DNA of 37,200 nucleotides from positions 1 through 37,200 of the forward strand of contig NZ_JARWOV010000136.1 of the NCBI RefSeq assembly GCF_029868855.1, read 5' to 3'. Origin of the DNA: Nocardia carnea. Its GTDB lineage: Bacteria > Actinomycetota > Actinomycetes > Mycobacteriales > Mycobacteriaceae. The position numbers were made by a program, and so were the translations under genes. Below, piece by piece: positions 7,139 to 15,395 of the stretch (positions are counted from its first letter, which is position 1; each line of letters starts with the position of its first letter). The notes under the pieces were generated by a model. The model made no database searches and had not been told where the DNA came from. It saw only the letters and a program-made list of their open reading frames with translations.

Positions 7139-7888
7139 TCAGGCCTGATCGGCCAGCCATTCCTCGAAGGTGGTCGGGGCGAGGCGCGCGTTTTCGCCCG
7201 GCAACAGTACGTTCCCGGCCATCTCGGGACCGAAGATCGAGGCCCACGTCGGTACGAGGTCGACGGCGTGCCCGCGGGCGTGGTTGGTGCGCCGGGCCAT
7301 ATCGACGAGGTCCTGGGTTCCGGGTCCGGCGATCTCGATGTACCGGCCCTGTGGTGCGCCCGCCGCCGTCTCGGCCAATATGCCGGCCACATCGCCGGGG
7401 GCGATCGGCTGTACGAGCAGCGGGGCGATGGTGGCGACACCGTCCTGTTCGGTCCACCCGCTCACCATGGCTGCGAAATCGTGGAACTGCGTGGCGCGGA
7501 CGATCGTCCACGGCACCCGGCCCTCGGTGACCAGTCGTTCTTGTTCGCGTTTCCCGGCATAGTGCGCGTTGCCCGCCACCCGGTCCACCCCGACGATCGA
7601 GAGCAGTACGTGGTGGCCCACTCCGGCGCGTTCCTCGGCGGCGAGCAGATTCTGCGTCGCGGTGCCGAACCAGGCGACGGCTTCATCCCGGTCGGTGGCC
7701 GTGCAGTTGGTCGTATCTATGACGGCGTTCACGCCGGTCAACGCGGCATCGAGCCCTTCGCCGCGCAACAGGTCCACCCCGAGTGCGCGGCTGATCGGCA
7801 CGACCTCGTGGCCGGCTTCCCGCAGTGCGGCCACGGTCAGTGACCCGATGTTTCCGGTGGCTCCCGCAACGGCGAATCGTGAGGTCAT
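7139..7888 (-). CDS. NmrA-like atypical SDR, NAD(P)H-binding protein
   Basis: A 249-aa protein with an N-terminal Rossmann fold. GATGNIG at residues 9-15 is the atypical SDR nucleotide motif, followed by DTTNCTATD, a VLLSIVGVDR strand and an AHYAGKREQERLV helix holding the Tyr-x-x-x-Lys-like pair. The C-terminal half matches NmrA/quinone-reductase-type proteins (WTIVRATQFHDF, QPIAPGDVA). It may sense or reduce a quinone or other redox substrate using NADPH. The start is ATG 7888, with GGAAGGGA 6-8 bases upstream; an in-frame ATG at 7909 is less well placed. It is divergent from an Rrf2 regulator, which probably controls it. Confidence 0.9.
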   Translation of the reverse strand: MTSRFAVAGATGNIGSLTVAALREAGHEVVPISRALGVDLLRGEGLDAALTGVNAVIDTTNCTATDRDEAVAWFGTATQNLLAAEERAGVGHHVLLSIVGVDRVAGNAHYAGKREQERLVTEGRVPWTIVRATQFHDFAAMVSGWTEQDGVATIAPLLVQPIAPGDVAGILAETAAGAPQGRYIEIAGPGTQDLVDMARRTNHARGHAVDLVPTWASIFGPEMAGNVLLPGENARLAPTTFEEWLADQA

Positions 7889-7919
7889 GGAGTGTCCCTT
7901 CCTGGGCATGAGTGTTTCG

Positions 7920-7958
7920 CCAAGATATCTCGGACTAAATAGATCCGCAATGTCTTGG
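7920..7958. promoter_or_regulatory. Candidate Rrf2 operator in the divergent promoter region
   Basis: CCAAGATAT (7920-7928) and ATGTCTTGG (7950-7958) form a 9-bp inverted repeat with one mismatch around a 21-bp AT-rich centre. A second small palindrome, AGATATCT, lies at 7924-7931. The site covers the interval between the NmrA-like gene and the Rrf2 gene and touches the predicted -10 of the latter, a position suited to autorepression and control of the reductase. Confidence 0.5.
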
Positions 7959-7959
7959 A

Positions 7960-7965
7960 TAGAAT
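7960..7965 (+). promoter_or_regulatory. -10 element of the Rrf2 gene, leaderless
   Basis: TAGAAT, seven bases, then ATG 7973. No ribosome site precedes the start, and the spacing fits a leaderless mRNA. This also decides for ATG 7973 over the in-frame ATG at 7955, which lies upstream of the -10 box. Confidence 0.6.
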
Positions 7966-7972
7966 CGCCGAT

Positions 7973-8446
7973 ATGAAACTGCCGGTGAGTACGGAATGGC
8001 TGCTGCACTGCGCGACCTCGCTGGCACAGCTCGAAACGGGAGTGACTGCCTCGGCCGCCCAGCTTGCGCAATACTTCGATCTGCCGGCGCCCTACCTGGC
8101 CAAACAGCTACAGAGCTTGGTCAGGGCCGGCCTGCTGAACGCGACAACCGGCCCGCGCGGGGGCTTCCGCCTGGCCCGGCCCGCGTCGGAGATCACGCTG
8201 CTGCAGATCGTGGAAGCGATCGACGGTGGCGCGTCGCCTTATGAATGCCGGGAGATCCGGCAGCAGGGCCGGGGTGCCCTGCCGGCAGAGCAGTGCCGCG
8301 AACCCTGTCTCCTGGCGGTGAAGATGGCCGAGGCGCACGAGGCATGGCGGAGTAGCTTGGCCGCGACTTCGCTCGCCGAATTGGTGGGCGAACTACCGGA
8401 GTGGGCTCCCGAACGCACCCGCCGTCGTCTCACGGGCGCGCCCTGA
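7973..8446 (+). CDS. Rrf2-family transcriptional regulator
   Basis: A 157-aa winged-helix regulator. The HTH is at residues about 25-65 (ASAAQLAQYFDLPAPYLAKQ), then the GPRGGFRLARP wing and the ITLLQIVEAIDG dimerisation helix that mark Rrf2. Cysteines at about 92, 108 and 112 lie in the loop where IscR/NsrR-type members bind an Fe-S cluster, but the spacing (15, then 3 residues) differs from IscR. Redox sensing by thiols or a cluster is therefore possible, not shown. It is divergent from an NmrA-like NAD(P)H-binding protein, a common pairing. The length is normal. Confidence 0.92.
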   Translation: MKLPVSTEWLLHCATSLAQLETGVTASAAQLAQYFDLPAPYLAKQLQSLVRAGLLNATTGPRGGFRLARPASEITLLQIVEAIDGGASPYECREIRQQGRGALPAEQCREPCLLAVKMAEAHEAWRSSLAATSLAELVGELPEWAPERTRRRLTGAP

Positions 8447-8461
8447 CCGCGCCGACCTGCC

Positions 8462-8517
8462 CGGCCCGTCGAGAAGGATGTCCAGGGGACTCGACCCCTG
8501 CCCTTCTCGCCGGGCCG
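8462..8517. terminator. Long three-segment hairpin between convergent genes
   Basis: Nested complementary segments: CGGCCCG/CGGGCCG (8462-8468, 8511-8517), GAGAAGG/CCTTCTC (8471-8477, 8502-8508) and CAGGGG/CCCCTG (8483-8488, 8495-8500) with a six-base loop. This gives about 20 paired bases between the ends of the Rrf2 gene (+) and the next gene (-). A bidirectional terminator is the simplest reading, although no T-run follows. Confidence 0.8.
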
Positions 8518-8523
8518 AGCCGG

Positions 8524-9489
8524 TCAGATGCCCGGCAGGGAACGCAGGATGCCGCGGCCGTAGCGCTGGAACTGGGTGTCGTCGACCATTCCCAGCGAGT
8601 GCCGTTCGACCAGCAGTTCCCATTCGGAGTACAGCTGCGCGACGCTCGGATCGGCCGGTCCCGCCGAACCGTCCAGAGCGACCAACCGGACGGCGAAATT
8701 GATGGCGTAGGTCATCCGCTCGGTATCGGCCCGATCCAGCCCGGTGAAGCACGTCGTCGTGTTGCCGTCGCGCACCTCGATGACGGGACGACGGTCCGCA
8801 TCACGCAGGCCGCCTGCCATCGAACCGGGTTCCTCCGTGGCCCGCGCCATCATGATCATCGGGATCGGCAGATCGTGGGCGTAGGGCTCGTCCGTGCTCA
8901 GCGACGCCAGGAGCAGGCGTTTCGTGGTGACCGTGAGCAGGCATGGGTCGTCGCCGCCGACCGGTGGGTGGGCGATGACATACGCGGTCTCGAGCACGTA
9001 CTCGTCACCGTCGACGAGGCTGTGCAGATCGTGCAGGGCTGCTTCGCCGCGCCCGGTGACCGACATCCGCCCCACGGCCCGGTCGACGTCCGCGCGGACG
9101 GGGCCCCGCTCCGTGACCTCGGGGGCCGGCGGATTCAGTGCCGGGGCGGAGATATCGATGCGCTGCGCGGCCAGGATCTGGTCGTTGATCCGCGAGACGA
9201 TCCCGGCGGCGGCGGGTACATCGTGCTCGGCGATCAGCACCGGCAGCGGTGTCCGGTCGGCGGGCACTCCGACCAGTACCGGGGTCGGATAACGCAGGTA
9301 GATCTCGATGACCACCGCATCGTCGGCGCGCCGGCTGAGCCGCACCTCCAGCAGGTCGGTGACCGCCACATCGAGCACGCGCTCGCCATCGGTCTCGGTA
9401 TCTCCGTCGGCTTCGGGGCGAAGGACTACCAAACGTCCTGCACCGTGCCGAACTATTGCTGTGGGTGTCCGTAACTCGACTATGTCCAT
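8524..9489 (-). CDS. Hypothetical protein with possible C-terminal SHOCT-like segment
   Basis: A 321-aa protein I do not recognise. It has no signal peptide or strong membrane segment. The first 240 residues alternate beta-strand-like blocks (TAIVRHGAGRLVVLRP, DDAVVIEIYLRYP, DDPCLLTVTTKRLLLASL), which recall PH-like or bacterial YokE-type domains. A strongly acidic linker precedes the last 45 residues (QLYSEWELLVERHSLGMVDD). Those resemble a short SHOCT-type helical module with its conserved Gly-x-x-Asp. No catalytic motif is visible. The start is ATG 9489 with a GGGGG run immediately before it. The gene is convergent with the Rrf2 gene across the strong hairpin. Confidence 0.75.
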   Translation of the reverse strand: MDIVELRTPTAIVRHGAGRLVVLRPEADGDTETDGERVLDVAVTDLLEVRLSRRADDAVVIEIYLRYPTPVLVGVPADRTPLPVLIAEHDVPAAAGIVSRINDQILAAQRIDISAPALNPPAPEVTERGPVRADVDRAVGRMSVTGRGEAALHDLHSLVDGDEYVLETAYVIAHPPVGGDDPCLLTVTTKRLLLASLSTDEPYAHDLPIPMIMMARATEEPGSMAGGLRDADRRPVIEVRDGNTTTCFTGLDRADTERMTYAINFAVRLVALDGSAGPADPSVAQLYSEWELLVERHSLGMVDDTQFQRYGRGILRSLPGI

Positions 9490-9542
9490 ACCCCCTGCGC
9501 TCGGGTCGTACGTCGATCATCATCGGTCGGGCGTGCCATGAT

Positions 9543-9565
9543 TGTGATCACTACGAGATATCACA
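9543..9565. promoter_or_regulatory. Inverted repeat, possible operator
   Basis: TGTGAT (9543-9548) and ATCACA (9560-9565) are perfect 6-bp arms 11 bp apart. The spacing is wrong for CRP (N6 between TGTGA and TCACA). GTGATCAC at 9544-9551 is also palindromic. It lies 54-76 bp upstream of the start of the minus-strand gene at 8524-9489, so a regulator of that gene is possible. Confidence 0.35.
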
Positions 9566-9686
9566 GACCACGACGCCGGGAACCACCGTGGTTTTCCGGC
9601 CGTTTACCTGTTGAACTGCATCACCAGCCGAACTCCTTGCTTGCGATAAGTCAGGAAGCGCGATGTATCGAGTAGACCGTACGCGG

Positions 9687-9738
9687 TAACGTGGCATGTC
9701 CGCATCCGAATCCGCCCACCGGGCGGTGCGCGGATGTG
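9687..9738 (+). promoter_or_regulatory. Possible ftsH promoter and 5' leader hairpin
   Basis: TAACGT at 9687-9692 is a plausible -10. It would start the mRNA near 9699, directly at a compound hairpin: CGCATCCG (9701-9708) with CGGATGTG (9731-9738), one G-U pair, enclosing CCGCCC-acc-GGGCGG (9712-9726). The hairpin would cap a 120-base leader. It could stabilise the message or act in regulation; alternatively it is just a strong DNA inverted repeat. Confidence 0.4.
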
Positions 9739-9818
9739 GGTTGCGCCGCTCGAGACCGACGCATCGCTAGGCAAAACGCGGAGACGCCTGAAAGGACTGG
9801 CCGCCCGGCCGACGCTCT

Positions 9819-12215
9819 ATGAACCGCAAGACAGTGTTTCGCACCCTGGCGATAATCGCGGGCATTCTGCTCGTGATCTATCTGTTCAGTTACTTCGGCA
9901 ACGACACCCGCGGCTGGCAGAGCGTCGATACGTCGGTGGCCCTCAACCAGCTGAACGACAAGGCGAACGTCACCCACGTTCAGATCGATGATCGCGAACA
10001 ACAGTTGCGGATCGAGCTGAAGAACGGGAACGAGGCCACCGAGGGCCAGAACAAGATCATCGCCAAATATCCCGGCGGTAGTGACACCTCCTCGCAGGTA
10101 TTCCAGGCCGTGCAGAATTCCGGCGCGCCGTACAACACGGTCGTCAAACAGGAGAGCTGGCTCACCCAGATCCTGCTGTTCGTGCTGCCGATGGTGATCC
10201 TGCTCGGCCTGTTCATCTTCGTGATGTCGCGGATGCAGGGCGGTGGCCGCGGCGGCATGATGGGCTTCGGTAAATCCAAAGCGAAACAGCTGTCGAAGGA
10301 TATGCCCAAGACCACTTTCGCCGATGTCGCCGGCGCCGACGAAGCGGTCGAGGAGCTCTACGAGATCAAGGACTTCCTGCAGAATCCGGTGCGCTACCAG
10401 GCGCTGGGCGCCAAGATCCCGAAGGGCGTACTGCTCTACGGTCCGCCCGGGACGGGTAAGACCCTGCTCGCGCGGGCCGTCGCCGGCGAAGCCGGGGTGC
10501 CCTTCTTCACCATCTCCGGCTCGGATTTCGTGGAGATGTTCGTCGGTGTCGGCGCTTCCCGCGTGCGCGACCTGTTCGAGCAGGCCAAACAGAACAGCCC
10601 CTGCATCATCTTCGTCGACGAGATCGACGCGGTCGGCCGCCAGCGCGGCGCCGGACTCGGTGGCGGGCACGACGAACGTGAGCAGACCCTCAACCAACTG
10701 CTGGTCGAGATGGACGGTTTCGGCGACCGCACCGGAATCATCCTGATCGCCGCCACCAACCGTCCCGATATCCTGGACCCCGCACTGCTGCGCCCGGGCC
10801 GATTCGACCGGCAGATCCCGGTCAGCAACCCCGACCTGGCCGGCCGCCGGGCGATCCTGCGGGTGCATTCCCAAGGCAAGCCGATCGCGCCGGAAGCCGA
10901 TCTCGACGGCCTGGCCAAGCGCACCGTCGGTATGTCCGGTGCCGATCTCGCGAACGTCATCAACGAAGCCGCGCTGCTCACCGCCCGCGAGAACGGCGCC
11001 ACGATCACCGGCGACGCGCTCGAGGAATCGGTCGACCGGGTGATCGGCGGACCGCGCCGCAAGAGCCGGATCATCAGCGAACACGAGAAGAAGATCACCG
11101 CCTACCACGAAGGCGGTCACGCCCTGGCGGCGTGGGCTATGCCCGATATCGAGCCGGTCTACAAGGTGACGATTCTGGCCCGCGGCCGGACCGGTGGTCA
11201 CGCGATGACCGTGCCGGAGGACGACAAGGGCCTGATGACCCGGTCCGAGATGATCGCCCGGCTGGTCATGGCCATGGGTGGTCGCGCGGCCGAGGAACTG
11301 GTGTTCCACGAGCCCACCACGGGTGCGTCCTCCGATATCGACCAGGCAACCAAGATCTCGCGGGCGATGGTCACCGAATACGGTATGAGCGCGCGCCTCG
11401 GCGCCGTCCGCTACGGCCAGGAGCAGGGCGACCCGTTCCTCGGCCGGTCCATGGGCACCGCCTCGGACTATTCGCACGAGGTCGCGGGCGCGATCGACGA
11501 GGAGGTCCGCAATCTCATCGAGGCCGCGCATACCGAGGCCTGGTCGATCCTCAGCGAATACCGCGATGTGCTCGACGAGTTGGCCACCGCCCTCCTGGAG
11601 CGCGAAACCCTGCACCGCAAGGATCTGGAAGTCATCCTGAGCGCGGTGCAGAAGCGACCGCGCATCACCGCGTTCAACGACTTCGGTGATCGGGTGCCGT
11701 CGGACAAACCGCCGGTGAAGACACCGGGCGAACTCGCGGCCGAACGCGGTGAGCCCTGGCCGCCGGAACCGAAGGTGCCCGCGGGTATCGCCCCCGGGGA
11801 TTCCGCGGGCACGGGTGGCCTGCCGCAGCCCGCGGGCTACCCGGGTGCACCCGTCGCACAGCCCGGATATGGGCAGCCGCCGACCGGTTACCCCGCTCCG
11901 CAGCAGCCCGCACCCGTCTATCCGCGTGGTGCCACGCAGGGGTCGCGTCCGGATTACGGTGCTCCCGCCGGCTGGTCGGCCCCGGGCTGGCCGCCGCGGG
12001 AACAGCCGCAGTCGCCGCCGGCCGACCGCGGCTACGGCGGCCCGGCGCCCGACCAACCGCGCCCTGCGCATCCGGACCCGAACTCCGGCGCACACCGCGG
12101 CGAAGGCTCCACGCCGCCGTACGACCGCGGCCAGGGCGATCCCGGTTACGGTTCCGGCGAGGAGTCCGGCCGTGGCGGTACGCACTCCTGGGACAGCCCG
12201 AACGGTCGGCAGTAG
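9819..12215 (+). CDS. ftsH: ATP-dependent zinc metalloprotease FtsH
   Basis: A membrane-anchored AAA+ protease that extracts and degrades misfolded membrane proteins and some cytosolic regulators. Of 798 aa, there are two transmembrane helices (about 8-25 and 115-136) flanking an outside domain. Next come Walker A GPPGTGKT (208-215), Walker B IIFVDEID (263-270), an SRH arginine region [13 protein letters not shown], and the zinc site HEGGH (430-434) with Asp506 in SSDID as third ligand. After about residue 640 there is a disordered Pro/Gly/Tyr-rich tail, as in mycobacterial FtsH. The ATG at 9819 matches the mycobacterial N-terminus MNRK. No good ribosome site is adjacent; an AAAGGA lies about 22 bases upstream. 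folE follows after 76 bp with a hairpin between. Confidence 0.97.
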   Translation: MNRKTVFRTLAIIAGILLVIYLFSYFGNDTRGWQSVDTSVALNQLNDKANVTHVQIDDREQQLRIELKNGNEATEGQNKIIAKYPGGSDTSSQVFQAVQNSGAPYNTVVKQESWLTQILLFVLPMVILLGLFIFVMSRMQGGGRGGMMGFGKSKAKQLSKDMPKTTFADVAGADEAVEELYEIKDFLQNPVRYQALGAKIPKGVLLYGPPGTGKTLLARAVAGEAGVPFFTISGSDFVEMFVGVGASRVRDLFEQAKQNSPCIIFVDEIDAVGRQRGAGLGGGHDEREQTLNQLLVEMDGFGDRTGIILIAATNRPDILDPALLRPGRFDRQIPVSNPDLAGRRAILRVHSQGKPIAPEADLDGLAKRTVGMSGADLANVINEAALLTARENGATITGDALEESVDRVIGGPRRKSRIISEHEKKITAYHEGGHALAAWAMPDIEPVYKVTILARGRTGGHAMTVPEDDKGLMTRSEMIARLVMAMGGRAAEELVFHEPTTGASSDIDQATKISRAMVTEYGMSARLGAVRYGQEQGDPFLGRSMGTASDYSHEVAGAIDEEVRNLIEAAHTEAWSILSEYRDVLDELATALLERETLHRKDLEVILSAVQKRPRITAFNDFGDRVPSDKPPVKTPGELAAERGEPWPPEPKVPAGIAPGDSAGTGGLPQPAGYPGAPVAQPGYGQPPTGYPAPQQPAPVYPRGATQGSRPDYGAPAGWSAPGWPPREQPQSPPADRGYGGPAPDQPRPAHPDPNSGAHRGEGSTPPYDRGQGDPGYGSGEESGRGGTHSWDSPNGRQ

Positions 12216-12218
12216 ACA

Positions 12219-12250
12219 GGCGCCGATTACGCTCGGACGGGATCGGCGCC
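12219..12250. terminator. Hairpin between ftsH and folE
   Basis: Perfect 9-bp arms GGCGCCGAT (12219-12227) and ATCGGCGCC (12242-12250) with a 14-base loop start 4 bases after the ftsH stop. It could terminate or partially attenuate ftsH transcription ahead of the folate operon. Confidence 0.65.
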
Positions 12251-12291
12251 CGGTCATTACTGCCGCGCCCGGATTGTGGAGGTGTCCTCGA

Positions 12292-12963
12292 ATGTCGGCC
12301 AATCAGCAGACCAACGGCCATACGACCGGTATCCCCGCCGAACTGGGCGAGACCGGCGGTCCGGTGCCGGAGCTGATCGCCCGGCATACCGGAAAGCAGT
12401 TCGATCAGCAGCGTGCCGAGGCCGCGGTCCGGGAGTTGCTGCTCGCGGTGGGCGAAAACCCCGACCGGCCGGGGCTGGTGGATACGCCCGCGCGGGTCGC
12501 GCGGGCCTACCGGGAAATGTTCGCCGGGTTGTACGTGGAACCCGACGCAGTGCTGAACACCACCTTCGACGAAGAGCATCAAGAGCTGGTGCTGGTTCGC
12601 GATATCCCGATGTATTCGACCTGTGAGCACCATCTGGTGTCGTTCCACGGTGTCGCGCACGTCGGATATATCCCGGGACCGCACGGCCGGGTGACGGGAT
12701 TGTCGAAACTGGCCCGGCTGGTCGATCTGTACGCCAAGCGCCCCCAGGTGCAGGAACGGCTGACCAGTCAGATCGCCGACGCGGTGATGCGCAAACTGGA
12801 TCCGCGCGGCGCGATCGTGGTGGTGGAGGCCGAACATCTGTGCATGGCCATGCGCGGGATCCGTAAACCCGGGGCCAGCACCACGACCTCCGCGGTCCGC
12901 GGACTGTTGCAGACCAATTCGGCCTCGCGCTCCGAGGCCCTCGACTTGATTCTGCGCAAGTGA
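12292..12963 (+). CDS. folE: GTP cyclohydrolase I
   Basis: This enzyme converts GTP to 7,8-dihydroneopterin triphosphate, the first step of folate synthesis. The 223-aa protein has the zinc ligands Cys111 and His114 (STCEHH) and Cys184 (HLCMAMRG). It also has the [16 protein letters not shown] and [17 protein letters not shown] family signatures. The N-terminal 28 residues are a low-complexity extension common in actinobacterial FolE. The start is ATG 12292, with GGAGGTG about eight bases upstream. It opens the operon folE-folP-folB-folK-DUF3180, in which every junction overlaps by four bases. The stop overlaps the GTG start of folP (12960-12963). Confidence 0.97.
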   Translation: MSANQQTNGHTTGIPAELGETGGPVPELIARHTGKQFDQQRAEAAVRELLLAVGENPDRPGLVDTPARVARAYREMFAGLYVEPDAVLNTTFDEEHQELVLVRDIPMYSTCEHHLVSFHGVAHVGYIPGPHGRVTGLSKLARLVDLYAKRPQVQERLTSQIADAVMRKLDPRGAIVVVEAEHLCMAMRGIRKPGASTTTSAVRGLLQTNSASRSEALDLILRK

Positions 12964-13871
12964 GCGATCAGCGTTCTGCCGCCGCCCCCACCCTGACCGG
13001 TGTGGTGCCCCGGCCGGGGGTGCAGCCGCGGCCGGGGCGATCGTGTGTGGTGATGGGCATCGTGAACGTCACCAGCGATTCGTTCTCCGACGGCGGGCGC
13101 TATCTGGACCCGGACCGCGCCGTCGAACACGGGGTCCGGCTCTACGAGTCCGGTGCCGACATCGTCGACGTGGGCGGTGAATCGACCCGGCCGGGAGCGG
13201 TGCGGGTCGATCCGGAAACCGAGGTCGAACGGGTGGTCCCGGTGATCACCGGGCTGGTCGCGGCCGGGGTGCCCACCAGCGTCGACACCATGCGCGCCGC
13301 GGTCGCGGAAGCGTCCATCGCGGCGGGGGTCTCGGTGATCAACGATGTATCGGGCGGGCGGGCGGATCCCGCCATGGCCGAGGTGGTCGCCGCCGCCGAT
13401 ATTCCGTGGATTCTCATGCACTGGCGGGCTGCCGCCGATTACCGGCACACCGGCCCGGCCGACCACTACGACGATGTCGTGGCCGAAGTGCGGGCAGAAC
13501 TCGGGGTCCAGGTGCGCCACGCGGTTGCCGCGGGCGTGGACCCGGCCCGGATCGTCCTCGACCCCGGTCTGGGTTTCGCCAAGAACGCCGAGCACAATTG
13601 GGCGTTGCTGAGCGCGCTGGATCGTTTCGTCGCGGACGGCTTTCCGGTGCTTATCGGGGCCTCGCGGAAACGTTTCCTGGGTACGCTGCTGGCCGATAAC
13701 GCCGGTCCGCGGCCGCCTGCCGGGCGGGAAACCGCCACCGCAACGATTTCGGCGCTGGCGGCCTGGCACGGTGCGTGGGGGGTCCGGGTGCACGATGTAC
13801 GCGGTTCGCAGGACGCGATCGCGGTAACCGACGCCTGGCGCCGCGCGGTGGCGAAGGGAGATACGCGGTGA
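12960..13871 (+). CDS. folP: Dihydropteroate synthase
   Basis: It condenses p-aminobenzoate with the pterin diphosphate to give dihydropteroate, and the family is the sulfonamide target. The 303-aa protein has both DHPS signatures: [15 protein letters not shown] near residue 32 and [11 protein letters not shown] near residue 67. It also shows the ASRKRFLG segment of the substrate site and ETATA...[11 protein letters not shown] at the end. It corresponds to the functional FolP1 type by operon position. The GTG start at 12960 overlaps the folE stop, and its own stop overlaps the folB start. No damage was seen. Confidence 0.97.
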   Translation: MSDQRSAAAPTLTGVVPRPGVQPRPGRSCVVMGIVNVTSDSFSDGGRYLDPDRAVEHGVRLYESGADIVDVGGESTRPGAVRVDPETEVERVVPVITGLVAAGVPTSVDTMRAAVAEASIAAGVSVINDVSGGRADPAMAEVVAAADIPWILMHWRAAADYRHTGPADHYDDVVAEVRAELGVQVRHAVAAGVDPARIVLDPGLGFAKNAEHNWALLSALDRFVADGFPVLIGASRKRFLGTLLADNAGPRPPAGRETATATISALAAWHGAWGVRVHDVRGSQDAIAVTDAWRRAVAKGDTR

Positions 13872-14254
13872 ACGCCCGGGCCGGGGACCGGATCGAACTG
13901 CGCGGCCTGCGGGTTTTCGGCTACCACGGTGTTTTCGAGCACGAACGCCGGAACGGGCAGGAGTTCGTCGTCGATCTCACCGTCTGGACCGATATCTCCG
14001 CGGCCGCCGACACCGACGATCTCGCTCGAACCGTGGACTACGGCGCCCTCGCGGATCTTGCCGTGACGATCGTTCAGGGACCTCCGCGGAACCTGATCGA
14101 GACCGTTGCCGCGGAAATCGCCGACCGGGTACGCGCTGTTCCCGGAGTCGCCGATGCCGAGGTCGTACTGCACAAACCGAGCGCGCCGATTCCGCATACT
14201 TTCGCCGATGTCCGTGTGGTGACCGCGGGCCGCCGGGGGCAGGGGTCCGAATGA
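13868..14254 (+). CDS. folB: Dihydroneopterin aldolase
   Basis: It cleaves 7,8-dihydroneopterin to 6-hydroxymethyl-7,8-dihydropterin and glycolaldehyde. The 128-aa protein carries the family pattern [18 protein letters not shown] near the N-terminus, the [14 protein letters not shown] helix and the [13 protein letters not shown] segment with the conserved Glu. The length fits FolB, which forms octamers. The start is GTG 13868 inside the end of folP (GTGA overlap). The frame extends further upstream only through folP coding sequence. The stop overlaps the ATG of folK. Confidence 0.95.
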   Translation: MNARAGDRIELRGLRVFGYHGVFEHERRNGQEFVVDLTVWTDISAAADTDDLARTVDYGALADLAVTIVQGPPRNLIETVAAEIADRVRAVPGVADAEVVLHKPSAPIPHTFADVRVVTAGRRGQGSE

Positions 14255-14796
14255 CGCGTGCGGTGTTGTCCATCGGTTCGAACATGGGAGACCGGCTCGG
14301 GCTGTTACGTGGTGTCGTCGCCGGATTCGGTGCACGGGTCCGTGCGGTCTCACCGGTGTACAGCACCGCCCCCTGGGGCGGCGTGGAACAGGACGATTTC
14401 CTCAACGCCGTACTGGTCGTCGAGGATCCGGCATACGACTGCCGCGCCTGGCTGATGCACGGGCAGCGGCTCGAACAGGCAGCCGGCCGGAAGCGAACGG
14501 TGCGCTGGGGTGCACGCACCCTGGATGTGGATATCGTGACCTGCGCCGAAACTGTGGCCGGGGAATTGCGACCCTGCCGCAGCACCGACCCCGACCTGAC
14601 CCTGCCGCATCCGCGGGCGCACGAACGCGCCTTCGTTCTGGTTCCGTGGCTGGACGTTGAACCCGAGGCCGTGCTGGACGTCGCGGATACCGGATACCGG
14701 GTGCGGGATCTGCTGTCGAAGCTGGACGCGGGCGAGGTCGCGGGGGTTCGCCGCACCGACTTCACCCTGACCTCCGCCGCGGGAGCCGCACCATGA
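14251..14796 (+). CDS. folK: 2-Amino-4-hydroxy-6-hydroxymethyldihydropteridine diphosphokinase
   Basis: HPPK transfers pyrophosphate from ATP to 6-hydroxymethyl-dihydropterin, producing the substrate of FolP. The 181-aa protein has [15 protein letters not shown] at the N-terminus, [22 protein letters not shown], and the HPPK signature as [12 protein letters not shown] with the two metal-binding Asp. The usual Pro of GPRTLD is Ala here, a mild change. The [15 protein letters not shown] segment is complete. The ATG start overlaps the folB stop (ATGA), and its stop overlaps the DUF3180 start. Confidence 0.95.
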   Translation: MTRAVLSIGSNMGDRLGLLRGVVAGFGARVRAVSPVYSTAPWGGVEQDDFLNAVLVVEDPAYDCRAWLMHGQRLEQAAGRKRTVRWGARTLDVDIVTCAETVAGELRPCRSTDPDLTLPHPRAHERAFVLVPWLDVEPEAVLDVADTGYRVRDLLSKLDAGEVAGVRRTDFTLTSAAGAAP

Positions 14797-15326
14797 CCTT
14801 CGGGGGCAGCGATAAGAACACCCGCGGCAACGGCGGGGACGACGGCGATATGAAGCTGAAACCCACCCGTATCCGGGAGTTGCTGGCCAATATCGCGATC
14901 GCGGCCGTTATCGCCTGGGTGGCCACCCGGCTCGCCTACGGGAGTTTCCCGCCGATCTCCACCATCGCGGGGGCGTCCCTGTACCCGGTCGCTGCCCTCG
15001 AGGCGGCGCTCGGCTTCTATATCCGCACCCGGGTGAGCAACAGCCAGATCGGTGCCGACCAGCGCCAGCTGCATCCGATCACGGTGGCTCGCGCCTTGGC
15101 GCTGGCGAAGGCGTCCGCGCAGGTGGGTTCGCTGGTGGCCGGCGTTTGGCTGGGGTTCCTGCTCTGGATTTTCCCGCAGCGTGGCGATCTCCGGGCCGCC
15201 GACGCGGACTATCCGGGCGCCCTGATCGGCTGCGGTGCGGGTATCGCGCTGGCCGTCGCGGCACTGTGGCTGGAACATTGCTGCCGGGCCCCGGACGACC
15301 CCACCGACGAGCCCGCGCCATCCTAG
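14793..15326 (+). CDS. DUF3180 membrane protein
   Basis: A 177-aa protein with four predicted transmembrane helices (about 34-50, 57-76, 105-130 and 149-167) and a hydrophilic N-terminal 25 residues. The HPITVARALALAKASAQVGSL stretch and the end ALWLEHCCRAPDDP match the DUF3180 family, which sits at the end of the folate operon in mycobacteria (Rv3605c type). Its function is unknown; the fixed position suggests a link to folate metabolism or envelope but does not prove it. The ATG at 14793 overlaps the folK stop. An internal ATG at 14850 gives a shorter form starting just before the first helix. Confidence 0.9.
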   Translation: MTFGGSDKNTRGNGGDDGDMKLKPTRIRELLANIAIAAVIAWVATRLAYGSFPPISTIAGASLYPVAALEAALGFYIRTRVSNSQIGADQRQLHPITVARALALAKASAQVGSLVAGVWLGFLLWIFPQRGDLRAADADYPGALIGCGAGIALAVAALWLEHCCRAPDDPTDEPAPS

Positions 15327-15333
15327 ACCTCTT

Positions 15334-15347
15334 CGTGATGGATCACG
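15334..15347. promoter_or_regulatory. Palindrome CGTGAT-GG-ATCACG
   Basis: A perfect 6+6 inverted repeat lies 8 bases after the DUF3180 stop and about 36 bases before the -10 box of the next gene. It could be an operator for that promoter. The spacing (N4 between GTGA and TCAC) does not fit CRP. Confidence 0.35.
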
Positions 15348-15382
15348 CCCATTCTGACCTGGGCGCGTCCGGCTTTCCCGAT

Positions 15383-15388
15383 TACTCT
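15383..15388 (+). promoter_or_regulatory. -10 element of the DUF6779 gene, leaderless
   Basis: TACTCT, seven bases, then ATG 15396. No Shine-Dalgarno sequence is present. This indicates a promoter separate from the folate operon. Confidence 0.55.
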
Positions 15389-15395
15389 TGCGGGC

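Larger units (their letters stand above)
9490..9818. other. 329-bp divergent intergenic region upstream of ftsH
   Basis: No supported gene. It holds a TGTGAT-N11-ATCACA inverted repeat (9543-9565), a possible TAACGT -10 (9687-9692) and a stable compound hairpin (9701-9738). It must carry the promoters of both ftsH and the minus-strand gene at 8524-9489. Confidence 0.6.

Noticed and set aside
9651..12302. An 883-codon open frame antisense to ftsH
   Set aside because: It lies opposite a complete ftsH gene. Long antisense frames are expected in GC-rich DNA, and the translation has no domain pattern.
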